From the NCBI GenBank assembly GCA_041941305.1, contig JBGTQJ010000049.1, positions 1 to 64,000 on the forward strand: DNA of 64,000 nucleotides, in the 5' to 3' direction. Both the position numbers and the translations under genes were made by a program. This document shows, in pieces, positions 35,781-51,100 of the stretch; the first letter of the stretch is position 1; every line of letters starts with the position of its first letter. The notes below the pieces were generated by a model. The model was not told the DNA's origin and did no database searches. It saw only the letters and a program-made list of their open reading frames with translations. Source of the DNA: JANSWP01 sp041941305. Lineage in GTDB: Bacteria > Bacteroidota > Bacteroidia > Chitinophagales > Saprospiraceae.

Positions 35781-36037
35781 GTTCATTTTTGTCTTGATAC
35801 AAAAACGAACCAAAAAAATCAAGACTTTATGCATTTCCTCTAAAATTGAAAAGCTCTGCTGTACTCATTCGGCATTAGAGATTTTGCCGTTAAGGAATTT
35901 GATTAAGAGAGGGCTATATAGCCGCCACGTGAGCTTTGCGAACATTTGGCTGAGTAGCGGGTGAGCAATCAAATTTTAGGCAAAAGATCGAAAGCCTAGA
36001 CTTTTTTGGTTCTTTTTGTGGCGATGACAAAAAGAAC
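35781..36037. repeat. 257-bp element with ~46-bp imperfect inverted arms
   Basis: The left arm (35781-35826) and right arm (35993-36037) are imperfect complements, and each arm is itself a hairpin. The left is GTTCATTTTTGT / ACAAAAACGAAC and the right GTTCTTTTTGTG / GACAAAAAGAAC. The middle contains the palindrome GGCTATATAGCC (35912-35923) and TGAGTAGCGGG (35951), also found in the hairpin at 10780. It fills most of the 363-bp space 35766-36128 between the convergent T9SS type A and giant adhesin genes. No coding capacity was seen. Confidence 0.55.
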
Positions 36038-36044
36038 AAGAGAA

Positions 36045-36114
36045 AAGTCTAAGTTTAAGTCTAAGTTTAAAGTGTTTAGACTTAAACTTAATCTTAATCT
36101 TAGACTTAGACTTA
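36045..36114. terminator. AAGTCTAAGTTT hairpin ending the giant adhesin gene
   Basis: Tandem AAGTCTA/AGTTTA words (36045-36071) face their complement TTTAGACTTAAACTTA...TTAGACTT (36075-36114), forming a long AT-rich stem. It lies 15 bp beyond the giant gene's stop codon and probably ends transcription from both sides. Confidence 0.55.
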
Positions 36115-36128
36115 ATCTTGACCTTCCA

Positions 36129-39100
36129 TTACCTTCTTATCTGAACATACCCGGTGACCGTCTTACCATCATCATCTTCAAATATGTAGAAGTACGTACC
36201 ATCCGGTAAGTCCTCATTATTGAAAGTACCTCCCCAATCATTGGCGTAGTATTCTGCTCTAAAGACTTCATTACCCCAGCGGTTGAAAATAAGAAGCCTA
36301 TTGTATGTCATTCTTTCCACACCCTGAATGATGAAGGTGTCATTGAGACCGTCTCCGTTTGGCGAGAAACCGGAGAAGATGACATATTTCTCACAATCTA
36401 CGGTGATGTAAACGGTTGCTGTATCACATCCTCCACTATTGCAAATTTCATAGGTGAAGAAATCTGGTTCATCCGGTTCACAATGATCTTCATGTGGGTT
36501 GTAGGTAATCGTTCCATCAGGATTGATGGTAACTGTTCCGTATAAGGGTGGCTGGATGATACGGATGTCAACCAAATCCCCATTGAGGGTATCATTTGGC
36601 AAGACTTGCAATACAACAGGTTCATCTTTATAAGTATCTGCTTCATCATCTACTGCAATTGGTAAGTCAGTGCTCTCATCCAAAATGATACTGAAATTGA
36701 TATAAGTTGTATCACAGAATCCCAAATCATCGCATATGATGATACAAGCCTGCTCATCTCCCATATCAATCGCCTCGACAATGATACAATTTGGATCGAG
36801 CACATCTACCAAAACATATTCACCAGAATTATTCTCGCAAAGGTTTTCAATGCTACTCAGATTACCAGGTAGCCAATCTACATCCAGACATATGGTATCC
36901 ATGGAGTTGACAATCATAGTGTCGATCATATATTCAACTACACCACAATCCACCGCAACGGAGACGGTATCAGAACATCCAGAGGCAATATTGGTCAAAA
37001 TAATCTCGTGACTGCCAGGAGTCAAGTGCAATGAAGTTCCAGCAGGCATCATTTGGGCATTTAGCTCCAAAATAGCAATGGCACCAGTTCCTTGATGAGT
37101 AATTGTAATATCGCCATAGTTATGCCAGCTATTGCCTCCGCGAATCGTTAATTCACCAATATCCAGAGTCCAATTTCCCTCTGGGTTCCAGCTATTCAAT
37201 GCGTTGACAATTTCCTCAATGGATTGGAATTGACCATTGTAAGATGTGCCATTCATAATCCATTCATTTACGAAATAAGGACCATCAAAGCCATTGCCCA
37301 TGACATTTGAATAATTGTAAGAATAGGTGCTATCAAAATCACATCCCCTTATTTCACCGACAAATGGTTGTCCATTGTCTAAAATTGTCCAACCTGACAT
37401 CTCGGTGTATTCAATTGGCACACATAACTGAGCATCCTCACAATATGGAACATCCAATGCGATACTTTCTTCATCAATCAAATCTTCACAGTCGTCAATA
37501 TCACAATCATTCAGGACTTCTATAGTCGTTTGAATTTGACAACCATTGGCATCTTGAACCGTAACTGAATAACTACCTGCATCCAAATCATCTCTGCTTG
37601 CTTCGTCTGTACTTCCAGGTAAGTCTTGCCAGAGGTATTCATAAGGCTGTGTGCCTCCTGCAATTGTCAATTCTATGCTTCCTGCTTCATCACAGGTTAC
37701 GGGATTGACAGCCTGTGCAAGATTCAGCGCTTGAGGTTCTACAACAGTGAAACATGCCTGACCTGCAATACATCCATTTCCATCAGTGATGATCAAACAG
37801 TAGTCTCCAGTTGCCAAAGTTCCATTATTAACTACATTGCCGAATGCATCTTTGAATTCTTCAGTTGCTGGTTGAACAAAAGCAGGATCGTAATCGACTC
37901 CGTAAACTACTGTTGCATCGGCTTCTCCAGCACAAGTAACAGAAATGGTATCCGTTACTAACGAAATGGTCGCTGCTGCCACTTCATCGGTCAATGTAAA
38001 GTCTACAATAGTTTCACAATTAGTATCTATATCCTGAATCGTTACAGAATAACTTCCGGCTGCCAGATTGTTTTGAATATTACCTGCACCCCAACTGTAA
38101 CTGTAATTTCCATTTCCTCCTGTCACATTGATTGTCACTGAACCATTGGCATTGCCACAATCTGGTTGGTTATTGATAGTAGCAGTAGCTTGCAATGGGC
38201 TGATTTGTCCAATCACAACCTCAAGGCTACCATAACAGCCTGTGTTTGAATCAAATAAAATCACCAGGTATGTTCCAGCTGGTAAATCAGTTCTATCTGC
38301 ACCTACTCCACCGTCGCTCCATTGATAATCGTAATTGGCAGGTGCCAAACTCGCTGTACCATCATTCGCCGCACAGTTAGCTGGAGTGGTATTGGCAATT
38401 AAGGCTACAGGTCCGTCAATATTGCCAACTACCAATTGCAGGATAGTTTGACAAGTTGGATCGGTGACATTTGAAATGGTTACGTCATATAGTCCGGGAG
38501 CAAGATCTACTGCCGTATTCGTATTGTTAATTCCATTGCTCCATACAAATTCATAGTTGGTTAAATCCTCTGTCATTTCAATATAGATGCTACCATTTGC
38601 CTCACTACAAGTAGCATCCGAAATGATGGTATTGGCGATAACTGGCTCATCACAACCCGTAATCACACAATTGTCTTCAATCACAATATCCTGGATGATG
38701 ACTTCACAACCGTTTTGATCGGTGGCCGTTACCCGATAGGTACCTTCATCGAGATTTGTTCTATTTTGAGGCTCAATACCACCAATTATATCTACCCAGT
38801 TGAAGGAATAATCAGGTGTTCCTCCCTGAATATTCAGTGTAATAGTACCACCAACATTACATTCCTTATCTGTACTAATGATTTCAATATCAATGGCTTG
38901 TGGCTCTATCACTTCAAAACATTCTTCTGCTGCCAAACAACCATTGGCATCCAAAACAAGCAGGCAGTAATTACCAGAAGCCAAAGCACCATTGTTCACC
39001 AAACCTCCATTGTCATTTCTGATTTCTATTGTTTCAGGTATCGCAAATCCTGCATCCAAAACGAGGTCATAAACCAAAGTGCCATCACTTTGCCCTGGAC

Positions 39101-42100
39101 AACTTACGGAAGGATTCGTCAGAGATATTACTGCTCCGGCTACATTATCAGTAAGTACAAACGTAATTTCCTTGGAACAGCCAGTTTGATTATCTAATAC
39201 AGAAACCACATAAGTTCCAGCTGACAAATCAGACCTGGAAGTACCTTGTGTACCATCATCCCAGGTAACTAAATAATCATTGGAACCGCCCTGAATTTGA
39301 ATCAAAACAGCACCATTTGCCTCACCGCAAGTTGGTTCGGAAGCAATATTTGCTTGAACATTAATTGGACTGGATCCATCAATTTCAATTTCCAAAACAT
39401 CAATACAATTGGTTACGGGATCTGTCACAGTGATTGTATAAATTCCAGCTGACAAATCATCTCTTGCGGCCCCGCTACCACTATCACTCCAGGAATAACC
39501 GTAATTATCTGGACTCAAAGTAGCTGTACCATCAGACGCCGTACAGGTAGCAGCAGTTATGGAAGTAACAATTGCTTGCGGACCATCCTGATTACCAATG
39601 ACGATGGATGCCTCAACGAAGCATGTTAGATCATCTGCATTGCTGATAGTCACTCCATAAGTACCTGCTGCCAATCCTGTGGCGGTGTTTGTGTTGGTCA
39701 CAGTGTTGTACCAAGTGTATGTGTAAGTAAGGTTTTCATTTTCCAACTCAATTGTAATTGAGCCATTGTTTTCACTACAGCTAGCATCCTGGGTAATGAT
39801 ATTTGCGATAACTGGTTGCTCACAGCTTGTCGTGCAATCTTCTTCAATTTCCAAAGTCACAATGGTCTGACAAGTTGGATCACTGACCCAAGCTACGGTC
39901 ACATTGTAATTTCCAGCTGGTAGATTAGAAGCAGTGTTTGCTGTACTGATTCCACCTGTCCACGTAAAGTTGTAATCGCTTAGATTTCCAATTACTGATA
40001 TTTGGGCTACCCCATCCGCATTCCCACAAGTCGCATCACTTGTATTTATGTTGGAAACAACTGGTTCATCACAACCAGTTGTACAGTCATCCTCTATTAG
40101 GATACTTGTAATGGTTTGGCAAGAAGGATCTGAAGTTAATGTAATCGTTACTTCATAAGTGCCAGCTGCAAGTCCAGTCACAAAATTTGTAGTAGATACA
40201 TCTCCCGTCCAGGCAAATGTATAGTCAGCTGTGTTGCCTTGCATTAATACCGTTGCCGTTCCATCTGAATTCTGACAAGTCGCATCGGTTGTAGAAATAT
40301 TGGATACCACAGGATCATCACAGCCGCCTGTTTGACAGTCATCAATGATGGTAATATTTTGAATTGTAATTGAACAGTTATTTTCATCCAAAACAGTTAC
40401 CTCATAAATTCCTGCATCTAAATCTGTTCGATTTTGAGGATCATTGCCTCCTCCCAAATCGCTCCAGTTGAAGCTGTAATCTCCTATTCCACCATTTACA
40501 CTTAATTGAATGGTTCCACCATTGATACAATCCTGATTAGTGGCATTGATAAAGGCATTTAAAGCTTCAGGCGCTGTAACCTCAAAGCATTCCTGACCTG
40601 CAAGACAGCCATTCGCATCAGCAATTACTATACAATAGGTTCCTTCAGATAGATTACCATTTTGAACTGCATCTCCATTGCTTGCAATGATTTCAATCGT
40701 TGCAGGTGCCGCAAAATTGGTTTGGTAACTAATTGTAAAATCAGCCGTACCATTCTGATCTCCCTTACAATCCAATATTAAATCTGAAACTGAAATAGTT
40801 GCACCCGCTACGTCGTCAGAAAGTACAAAGGAAGTGGTGGTCTCACATCCTGAAATATTGTCAATTACAGTCACTTCATAAGTTCCAGCAGGTAGATTGA
40901 TTCTGGTTTGCCCTACTCCTCCATCACTCCATTGGTAAGTGTAATTACCAGTTCCAGCATGAGCTTGAATTGTTACAGAACCATTCGTATTTCCACAGGT
41001 TGGTGGTACAATATCCATGGCTTCTGCCTGAAGTGGGCTTTCTGTTTCTATAAACACTTCTAAAATACTTGTACAGCCAGTCGCCGGATCTGTAACGGTC
41101 ACAAAGTGCTTACCAGCAACTAAATTAGTTCTGGAAGCACTTGTGCCGCCATCACTCCATTGATAACTATACGAGTTCGGAGCTAGGGATGCCACTCCAT
41201 CGGAGGCATTACAATTCGCAGGAGTAGTGGAGGCTATCTGAGCTTGTGGACCGTCTGTATTGCCAATGACGATTGTTGTTTCAGTGAAACAATCCGGGTC
41301 ATCCACAAAAGCTATGGTAACCTCATAAACTCCTGATTCTAAGTTAACTGCATTATTTGTCGAACTAATATCATTGGTCCATGTGAAAGTTAAATCGCTT
41401 AAATCTTCAACCATAAAGATGGTCACAGCACCACCAGATTCTCCGCATTTGGCATCCGTAATGATGGTACTGGCGATGACCGGCTCACTACATGTTTTGT
41501 TGCAATCGTCTTCTATCAAAATAGAAACTATGGTGTTACAATCTGGATCATTGGGTTGAGCTATTGTGACCTCATATATACCTGCGACAAGGGTATTTGA
41601 AGTATTGATGGTGCTCACATCATTTGTCCAGGTATAAGCGTAATCAATCCAGTTCCCCTGCATTTCAATGGTAGCACCTCCATCCGCATTGCCACATGAA
41701 GCATCTGAAGTTGTAATTTGAATGACTACTGGTTCATCACAACCAGTGTTACAGTCTTCTTCTATAGTCACAAAAACTACTGTAAAACAGGTTGGATCAC
41801 TGACTTGCGCAATGGTTACAGAATAAGCACCAGCCGCCAAATCGGTTGCCATGTTTGTAGTACTTGAATTTCCAGACCAGTTGTAAAGGAAATCATCCGA
41901 ATTGCCTTGAACCTGAATTGTTGCAGTACCATCAGCTACCTGACAAGTCGCTTCAGTTGTATTGATGTTGACAACAACTGGTTCATCACAACCACCAGTT
42001 TGGCAATCATCTTCAATTACAATTCCAGATAGTACTTTTTGACACAAGTTTTCATCAGAAATGGTCACAGCATAGGTTCCTGGAGATAAGTCTGTTCTGG

Positions 42101-45100
42101 AAGCCTGAGTATTTCCATCATTCCAGGAGTAGGTTAGAAGCCCGGTTCCGCCTGAAACAGTCAAAATAATCCCACCACCTTCATTACAATTTGCATTTTG
42201 AGAACTAACGGAAGCAAACAATTCTTGCGGTTCAGTCACTTCAAAACATGCTTGACCTGCAATACATCCATTGCCATCACTTACAATAATACAATAAGTG
42301 CCTACGCCCATACTGCCATCCTGAACTGTGCTGTCATTGACATCTACTATCTCAATAGAAGCAGGTTGGACAAAAGCAGGGTCGTAGGTCACATTGTAAT
42401 TACTGGAAGCATCATTGGCACCAAAACAGCTAACTGCCACCTCCTGAGCAATAACCTGAGCGACGGCTACATTGTCAGTCAAAGTAAAGGTTGCCATTGC
42501 AGAGCACCCTGAAACATCGTCTGTGGCAGTCACTGTGTAAGTTCCTGAGAGGAGATCGTTACGTGAGTCCCCTGAGCCGCCATCGCTCCAATTGTAAGTA
42601 TAAGTGCCATTGATGGAAGGATTTACAGACACATTACCGTTCGCTTCTCCACAACTTGGTTGGGTGTTGATTACAAATGATAACTCAAGTGGATTGGTCT
42701 CTTCTATTTCAATTTCTATCACTTCTGAACATCCAGTCACTGCATCTGTAGCTGTAACCAGGTAAATACCAGAAGTAAGACCATCCCGGAACGTTTCATT
42801 GCTACCATCGCTCCAAGAAAAGTTATAACCAGGAGCAAGTTGTGCGGAGCCGTTAGCCTGTCCGCAGGTAGCAGGTGTGGTATTCAAAAGTTGTGGCTGA
42901 GGACCCTCTTCATTTCCTATGAGGATATTGATGATGGTCTGGCAAGTGTCAGAGGCGAGCGTAATGGTCACTTCGTAAGCACCTGCTTCCAAATTATCAG
43001 CTTCGTTTGAAGTACTAATATTTTGAGGCCATGCAAATACGAAATCATCCAATTCGCCGTCCATAGTGATGTGGGCACTTCCATTTGATTCGTCGCAAGT
43101 CGCGTCGGTTGTATTGATGAATAGAACTTCTGGTGTTTCGCAAGGCGTAGCCTGGCAATCATTCTCAATCACCAAATTATCTAAAACAAATTCACAATTA
43201 TTGGAATCTGTGATAGTTGCAGTATAGTTTCCTTCAGAAAGGTCATTTCTATGTTGTGGTCCATTATTTCCTCCTAAGTCAGACCATTGGAAATTATAGG
43301 GTGCCGTACCGTTGGCCAAACTTGTAATAATCGACCCACCAATATTGCAATCTGCATTGGTGGTGCTGGCAGAAACTTCAAACAAAGATTCGGATTCAAT
43401 TTCCACATTCAGGAAGCTTTGACAACCTGTAATCAGATCAGTAACAGTTACTTCATAAGTACCAGCAGGCAAATCGTTCCTGTTAAATCCATTTCCACCG
43501 TCACTCCATTCATAACCATAAACGGAAGGATTCAAGGTTGCCGATCCATCAGCTGCATCGCATGTCGCATTGGTTATTGATTGAATATTGGCTTGGGGAT
43601 TGTCATTATTGTCAACCGTAATACTCAATTCAGTCTGGCAAGTATCTCCTTGTACTGTTATTCTAACATCATAAGTACCGGCTCCAATTCCAGTTGCAAT
43701 ATTTGAAGAACTAACAATAGGCGACCATTCAAAAATAAAATCATTGATATCGCCTTCCATTTCAATAAATATTGCACCATCCTGACTTCCACAATTGGTA
43801 TCTTGCACATCAATACTTGCGACAACAGGCTCCTCGCAGCTTGTGGAACAGTCTTCATCAACTGTGATTGCAATTGCAGTTTCACAATCTGGATCATTTA
43901 CCCATTCGATGGTCACCTGATAAGTTCCAGAAGGCAAATTAATTGCTGTATTGGTTGAAGCCACATCATTTTGCCAAATGAAATTGTAATTACTCAAGGT
44001 TCCTTCCATCTCAATGGTAATCGTTCCATCTGCTGTTTGACAGGAAGCATCAATGATTTCAATTTCGGAAATAGCTGGCTCGTCACAGGAAATGACACAA
44101 TCGTCTTCAATCAGAATATTTTGCAAAGTTTTGGAGCAACCGTTTTCATCCGTTATTGTTACCGAATAATTGTTAGGCAACAAATCAGTTCTGAAGGATG
44201 CTGTATTTCCATCGTTCCATGAATAGGTAATGTTGCCGCTGCCTCCTGAAACTGAAAGCGTTATTTCACCTCCTGTGTTGCAATTTGCATTTTGAGATTG
44301 AACAGCAACAATTAATTCCTGAGGCTCTATCACTTCAAAACATCCTTCTCCAGCCATACAACCATTCGCATCCTTCACAACGATGCAATAATTTCCTGGA
44401 ATCAGGGTTCCATTTTGGACCACATTTCCAAGGCTATTTTGGATTTCGATGCTGGCTGGTTGAGCAAAACCAGTTTCGTAATCGATGTCATAAGTAATAT
44501 CGCCATCCTTTGCGTCAAAACAGCTTACTGAAATATCAGAAACTGTTACAGATGCTCCAGAAATATTATCTGTCAATGTGAATGTAGTGACTGCCTCACA
44601 ATTGTTATCTGTATTAGTTACAGTAACAGAATAAATGCTAGCCATCAAATCATCCCTCAAATCGCCTGTTCCACCATCACTCCAATTGTAAGTATAATTT
44701 CCTGAAATGTTAGGATTGATACTTACAACCCCATTGGCTTCCCCACAAGAAGGTTCAGCATTCACAACTACCTGGATATCCAGTGGATTTGTTTCATATA
44801 TTTCCACCTGGGCAACCGTTACACAATTGTTTTGGTCTGTAGCCGTCACTTGATAGACACCTGAAGCCAAGTCATTTCTAAAGGCACCCGTTCCGCCATC
44901 GCTCCAATCAAACTGATAGTCGGGAGCGAATTGGGCGGAACCATCGGAATTACCACAAGTGGCATCCGTGGTGTTGAGCAATTGTGGATTTGGTCCGTCG
45001 ATATTTCCGACAAGGATACTTATTTCAGTTGAGCAGGTATCGGAAATGTTGGTGATGGTAACATTATAAGTTCCAGCAGCCAAATCTTGTGCTTCATTGT

Positions 45101-48100
45101 TACTACTGACATTCGGCGACCATACAAAATTGTAGGAAGCTGGATCGTCAATCATGACAATACTCGCACTACCGTCGGAATTGCCGCACAATGCATCAGT
45201 TGTGTTGGTAAACAACACTTCGGGTGCATCGCAGCCAGGTACACAATCATCTTCGATGGTAAAGTTAAAAATCAAAGAACAGCTACGGCTATCCGTAATG
45301 GTCACAGTGTAAATGCCCACATCAAGCCCGCTGCGGTTTTGCGGATTGTCATTGCCAGCGAGGTCATTCCAATCGAAGAAATAAGGTTGCGTACCACCGG
45401 CTACAGAAATCGTGACAGTCCCGGAGCTATCACAGGTTTTGTTTTCGACCACGCTATCCGCTGAAAGTGCCTGGGGTTCAGTTACCTCGAAACAGGCTTC
45501 TCCTGCTTGACAACCATCGGCATCCAATACGATGACACAATGATTACCAGGTGCAAGATTGCCATTTGTCTGAAGGATTCCTGAATTGTTTCGTATTTCG
45601 ATGGTTTCGGGTGTTGCGAAACCAGGTTCTAAATTCACATTATAGATTACAGTTGCATCAGTTTCTCCATAACAGCTTACCGATGTATCATTAGTCGTCA
45701 CTGTTGCACCTGAAACGCTGTCGTTAATGACAAATGTAATCTCAGCTATACAGCCAATTTGATTATCAGTAACAGTCACTGTGTAAGTACCGGCAGCCAA
45801 ATCATCATAGGAAGCAGCATCTCCACCATTGTTCCAAACGTAAGTGTAGTTTCCGCTTCCATTTCCTAAAATTTCCACATGACCATTGTTATCTCCACAT
45901 GTAGGTTCATCAATGATATTGGCTTGTAATTCAAAGGGGTTATTTTCTTCAATTTCCACTTCAATCGTAATTGAACAATCACTAACAGGATCAGTAACTG
46001 TAACTATATGGATTCCACTACTCAAATCTGTTCTACTTGCCTGAGTATTGCCATCGCTCCATAAATAATTGTAAGTCAAAGGTGATAAAATAGCTCCTCC
46101 GTCTGCCAATTCACAATTCGCAGGACTGGTAGATTCAATATCCACCAAAGGAGTTCCCAAATCAGCAATAGCAAATGAGATTTCCGTAGAACAAGTATCT
46201 CCAGGTACCGATATAGTGACATCATATGTTCCAGGAGCCAGATCATTAGCTGTACTAGAATTACTTACATCAGGTGACCATGTATAATCAAAATCAGCCA
46301 TATTGCCCGCTACCTCAATAACTGCATTACCATTATTTTCATTGCAAGAAGCATCCTGTACGTCAATAGCATTGACGGCAGGAGCTTCGCATGATTGTGC
46401 ACAGTCATTGATTATTCCGATATTATCCATCACTGTAACACAATCATTCTCATCAACAAGGGTCACGGCATAAGTTCCTTCTGGTAAATCTGAAATATTT
46501 GGTTCCGTACTTCCTGTATTCCAATTGTAAGTGTAGTTTCCTGTTCCTCCTGTAATGGTCAATGTAATTGAACCATTTTGGTCACAGTCCTTATTTTGCA
46601 GCTGAGCTTCAATACTCAATTCCTGTGGTTCAAAGACTTCAAAGCAAGCCTCACCTGCCAGGCAACCATTGGCATCAAAGACCTGAACACAATAATTGCC
46701 TGGTACCAATCCTCCATTGATGTATTCTTCAAAATTGGTATCAATTATTTTCACATCTGCTGGTTCCACAAAACCAGGTTCCAGATCATAATCATATTCA
46801 ACAAATCCGTCCAATTCACCATAACAGGATACCAGCGTGTCCTGGGCAGTTACAATTGCTGAACTTGTTTGATCTGGCAAATCAAAAGTGACTTCGCCAG
46901 TACAACCCAAATCGATATCAGTAACAGTAACAGCATAAGTACCTGCTGCCAAACCGGTTCGGGATGTTTCAGTATTGCCGTCATTCCACAGGTAATCGAA
47001 GTTGCTACTGCCACCACTTGCCAAAATTTCTACTTCAGCATTGGCATTGCCACAGGTTGGGTATTGAATAATATTTTCGAAGACGCCTAAATTATCAGAA
47101 GAATCTATTTGAATTTCCAACTGTGTTGGGCAGGTTGCATTCAGAGGATCGAGAATTGCTACGTAATAAGTTCCTGCAGACAAATCATTTCTGCTGCTCA
47201 TTAATTGATTGTCATGATTCCACAAGTATAGGTAATCAATTGGTTCAATAGTAACAGAACCATTTCCTGCATTACAATAATCAGGAGTGGTAATCACATT
47301 GCTTGCCTGAGGACCTCCATTGCTACTAATAACGATATTCATTTCCGTCGTGCAGGATGGGTCAGAAACCAATGAAATAGTCACACCATATACTGCAGAA
47401 GATAAAGTCGTTGAACTATTCGAGAATGCAACCGGCGGATTCCAGAAGAAGTTGTAATCAGAGAGATCACCTTCCATCTCTATGGTTGCAGTTCCGTTAG
47501 GACTTGCACAATCCGCATCGGTAGTAATTACATTGGTCACTACTGGTGGAACGCACGCTTCACAACCATCAATGACTTCAATATCATCAATTATATATGC
47601 ACAGTTATTGGCATCATAAACAGTAACACTATAGTATCCACCAATCAAATTATCTCTCTCGGATAGCACATTATTATTGCCAGCCATATCAGCCCAATCA
47701 TAGAAAATGGTTCCAGTTCCTCCAATGACTGTTAAGGAAATAGATCCCATTTCTGTACAAGTCTGATGTTCCACATTTACTGTCACCTGGATTGATTCAG
47801 GATCCACAATTACAAAACAACCCTGAGCTGCCAAACAACCATTTCCATCATAAATCAAAGCACAATAATCATTTCCAACAGGTAGTTGTCCATTAAATAC
47901 TTCGTTTCCAGCTCCGTCTACAAAAACCGTATCAGCCGGATGCACAAAATCGGGCGGGAAGGTCACTGTGTAATCTGCCAATCCGTCGCTGGCTCCCGGG
48001 CAACTGGTATATCCTCCTTCAATGCTAATATTCGCTGGCACCGTTACCATATCCGTAACGATTACAGTGGTTATATTTTCGCAATCCGAATCCAAATCTG

Positions 48101-51100
48101 AAACAGTAACAGCATAAGTACCTGCTGCCAAATCAGTTCTTGAAGCATTGGTATTGCCATCTGGCCAGCTATAACTATAATTGCCAGAACCTCCGCTGGT
48201 AACTAAAATACTAGCTCCTCCATCGGCGTTTCCACAAGTGGATTCGGAATCCATTTGACCAGATACAATTAAATCGTTATCAAAATTGACTTGGATATCA
48301 GCAAAGATAGTCTCACATCCTTCAGGTGTAGAAATGGTTACATGGTAAGTACCTGCTGCCAAATCAGTTCTATCCTGTTCATCATTCGTCCCTGCCATAT
48401 CTTCCCAATCAAAAGTATAGTCGCTGCTTGAACCCTGATTGGTCAAAGTGATTTCTCCGGAATTCATGCAATCCGCATCAGTTACCTCCAAAGCAAAATC
48501 AGGTTGCTCACCTACTTCAACATGTACGGTATCAATTGCTTCACAAACACCAAATTCAGCATTCAATATATAATCTCCTGCTGCCAACATTGAGACATCT
48601 GACAATTCGGGATTGGTTTCATTGGAAGTAAATCCATTGGGTCCTGTCCAGGAGTACGAATCTGCTCCGGGAGTAGCCGTAAGCTGGAGTAGGTCGCCGA
48701 CACATATTGGAGTAGTACCATCTGCTACCATTGATGGCAAATCATTTACGGTGACTGAAGTTGCAGCAGTTCCGGTTCCACCACCTGGCGTTGTGATAAC
48801 TACACTAATGATGTAAGTTCCAGGGGTGTATATGGAGAACATAGTGGTCTGCGCATTTGGGTCACTAAATGACCCCCCAGTAGCGGACCACTCATAGGTG
48901 GTTCCAGGCTCATCAGGCAATGCACTGAATTGAATTTCACCGCCGCCACACATGATTGGATCCTCAGGAATAATCTGAGCATTCGCAACCGTTTGAATAA
49001 CTGTAACAAGCATTACCTCTTCTGTAAAGTTGCCACAATTATCAAAAGCCGTCCATGTCCAGGTCAGCACATAACCATCAGTATTTAGTGTATTCGTTTC
49101 CTCAAATAGGATTTCTACATCCGTATCACAATTATCCGTTGCAAAGATTCCTCCTGGCACATCCGGAACCTGTTCTCCCAGGCTTAAATTCACGGTTATA
49201 TCCGAAGGCACTCCTAGCAACTCAGGGGCTACATCATCTACGGCTGTTATCATTTGAACTTCAGTGGTCACATTACCACATTCATCAGTTGCCGTCCATG
49301 TTCTTGTTATGGTATAGGATTCCTGACAATTTTCAGGATCCATTTCTTCCACGTAGATCAATTGTACATCATTGTCACAATTATCTGTTGCTGTTAAATT
49401 TGCTGGTGGATCGGGTACCTGATCACAAGCTATCGTCAAATCTGGAGGTATATTTTCTATGACTGGAGGTATATTATCAGTCGTTGTGATTATTTGTTCA
49501 TGTACGGCTCCATTACCACATTCATCGCTCGCAGTCCAGGTGCGCGTGATGGTTTGCCCACAATCGTTATTCAGTACATTTTCTTCAAATGTTACAGCAA
49601 TATTTGCATCGCAATTATCTGTTGCACTAATGATTTCTGCATCAGGAAGATCCGCACAATCAATGGTCAGGTCTTGTGGTGTAGTACTGAAAACTGGAGC
49701 CAACTGGTCATGAACCGTAATGATTTGTGTAGATTCAATTGCATTTCCACAATCATCGCTTGCGGTCCAGGTTCTGGTAATTAAATAATTATTGGCACAG
49801 GAACCTGGCGTGATGATATCACTAAATACGACTTGGATATCCGTATCACAATTGTCCTCTACCTGCAAGTTGGAAGAAGTTGGCACGTTGTCACAATCCA
49901 CCGTCAAATCGATTGGTTCTGTAACAAAAACTGGTGCTTGGGTATCCTCAATTTCAATTACTTGTTGAACGACATCTCCATTCTGGCAATCATCCATTGC
50001 CGTCCAGGTTCTGGTAATGATTTGACCACAATCTGTATTTTCAATACTTTCTTCAAAAGTAATTTCAGTATCCGGATCACAATTATCAGAAGCAGTAACA
50101 TTTAACACCGGAGGTACATCTCCGCAATCAATGGTTATATTCTGTGGTATGATATCGAAGACTGGAACAAGCACGTCAATGACAACCATTTGTTGAGTTG
50201 CCTGAACAGAATTTCCACAAAGGTCTGTAGCTGTCCAGGTTCGAGTGAGCACATAGTCGTATTCACAAGCTCCTAAATTAATATCATCTTCATAATACCA
50301 GGAAATATTGTCCGCACAATCATCCTCCAATTCCAAATCTGGAATATCAGGAATGTTATCACAATCCACTGTCAAATCCAATGGAGGAGAAATAATTACC
50401 GGAGGCTCAGAATCCAATAATTCCACTATCTGAGTTGCAGTAGTTTGATTGCCACAATTATCAGTCGCTGTCCAGATTCTGGTAATAGTTGTACCACAAT
50501 TGGTATTGTCAAATTGCTCATCCAAAACGATATCAACCGTTTGATCGCAATTGTCCGTTGCAGTAATTGTAGGAACACCGGGGTCTTCATTACAACTACC
50601 TGAGAAGTCATCAGGGATTCCAACCAATTCAGGTGCAACATTATCTTCTACTGTAATCGTTTGAGCATCGCTGGTCTCATTTCCACAATCATCAACCGCA
50701 GTCCAGGTTCTAATAATAATATAGGTATCATCACAAGCTCCTGGTGTAATGATGTCACTGAAATTGATGGCAATATCTGCATCACAATTGTCAGTAACAG
50801 TTGGATCTATCGCCGTAGGAATGCTGGCACAATCAACAGTTACATCCGCTGGAATATCAGTCATCACTGGAGCTTCAGTATCTTCCACAGTAATGGTTTG
50901 GAACTCTTCAATTGTATTGCCACAACCATCTGTTGCCATCCACTTTCGAGTTATGATTTCACCACAATCTGTCAATTCACTATTTTCTTCAAACTCTGCT
51001 ACCAAACCTGGAGCACAATTATCCGAAACTGAAATATTCTGAGGCACATTTGGTATGTTGTTACAATCTACTGTCAGGTCATCAGGAATATTTGTCAGTT

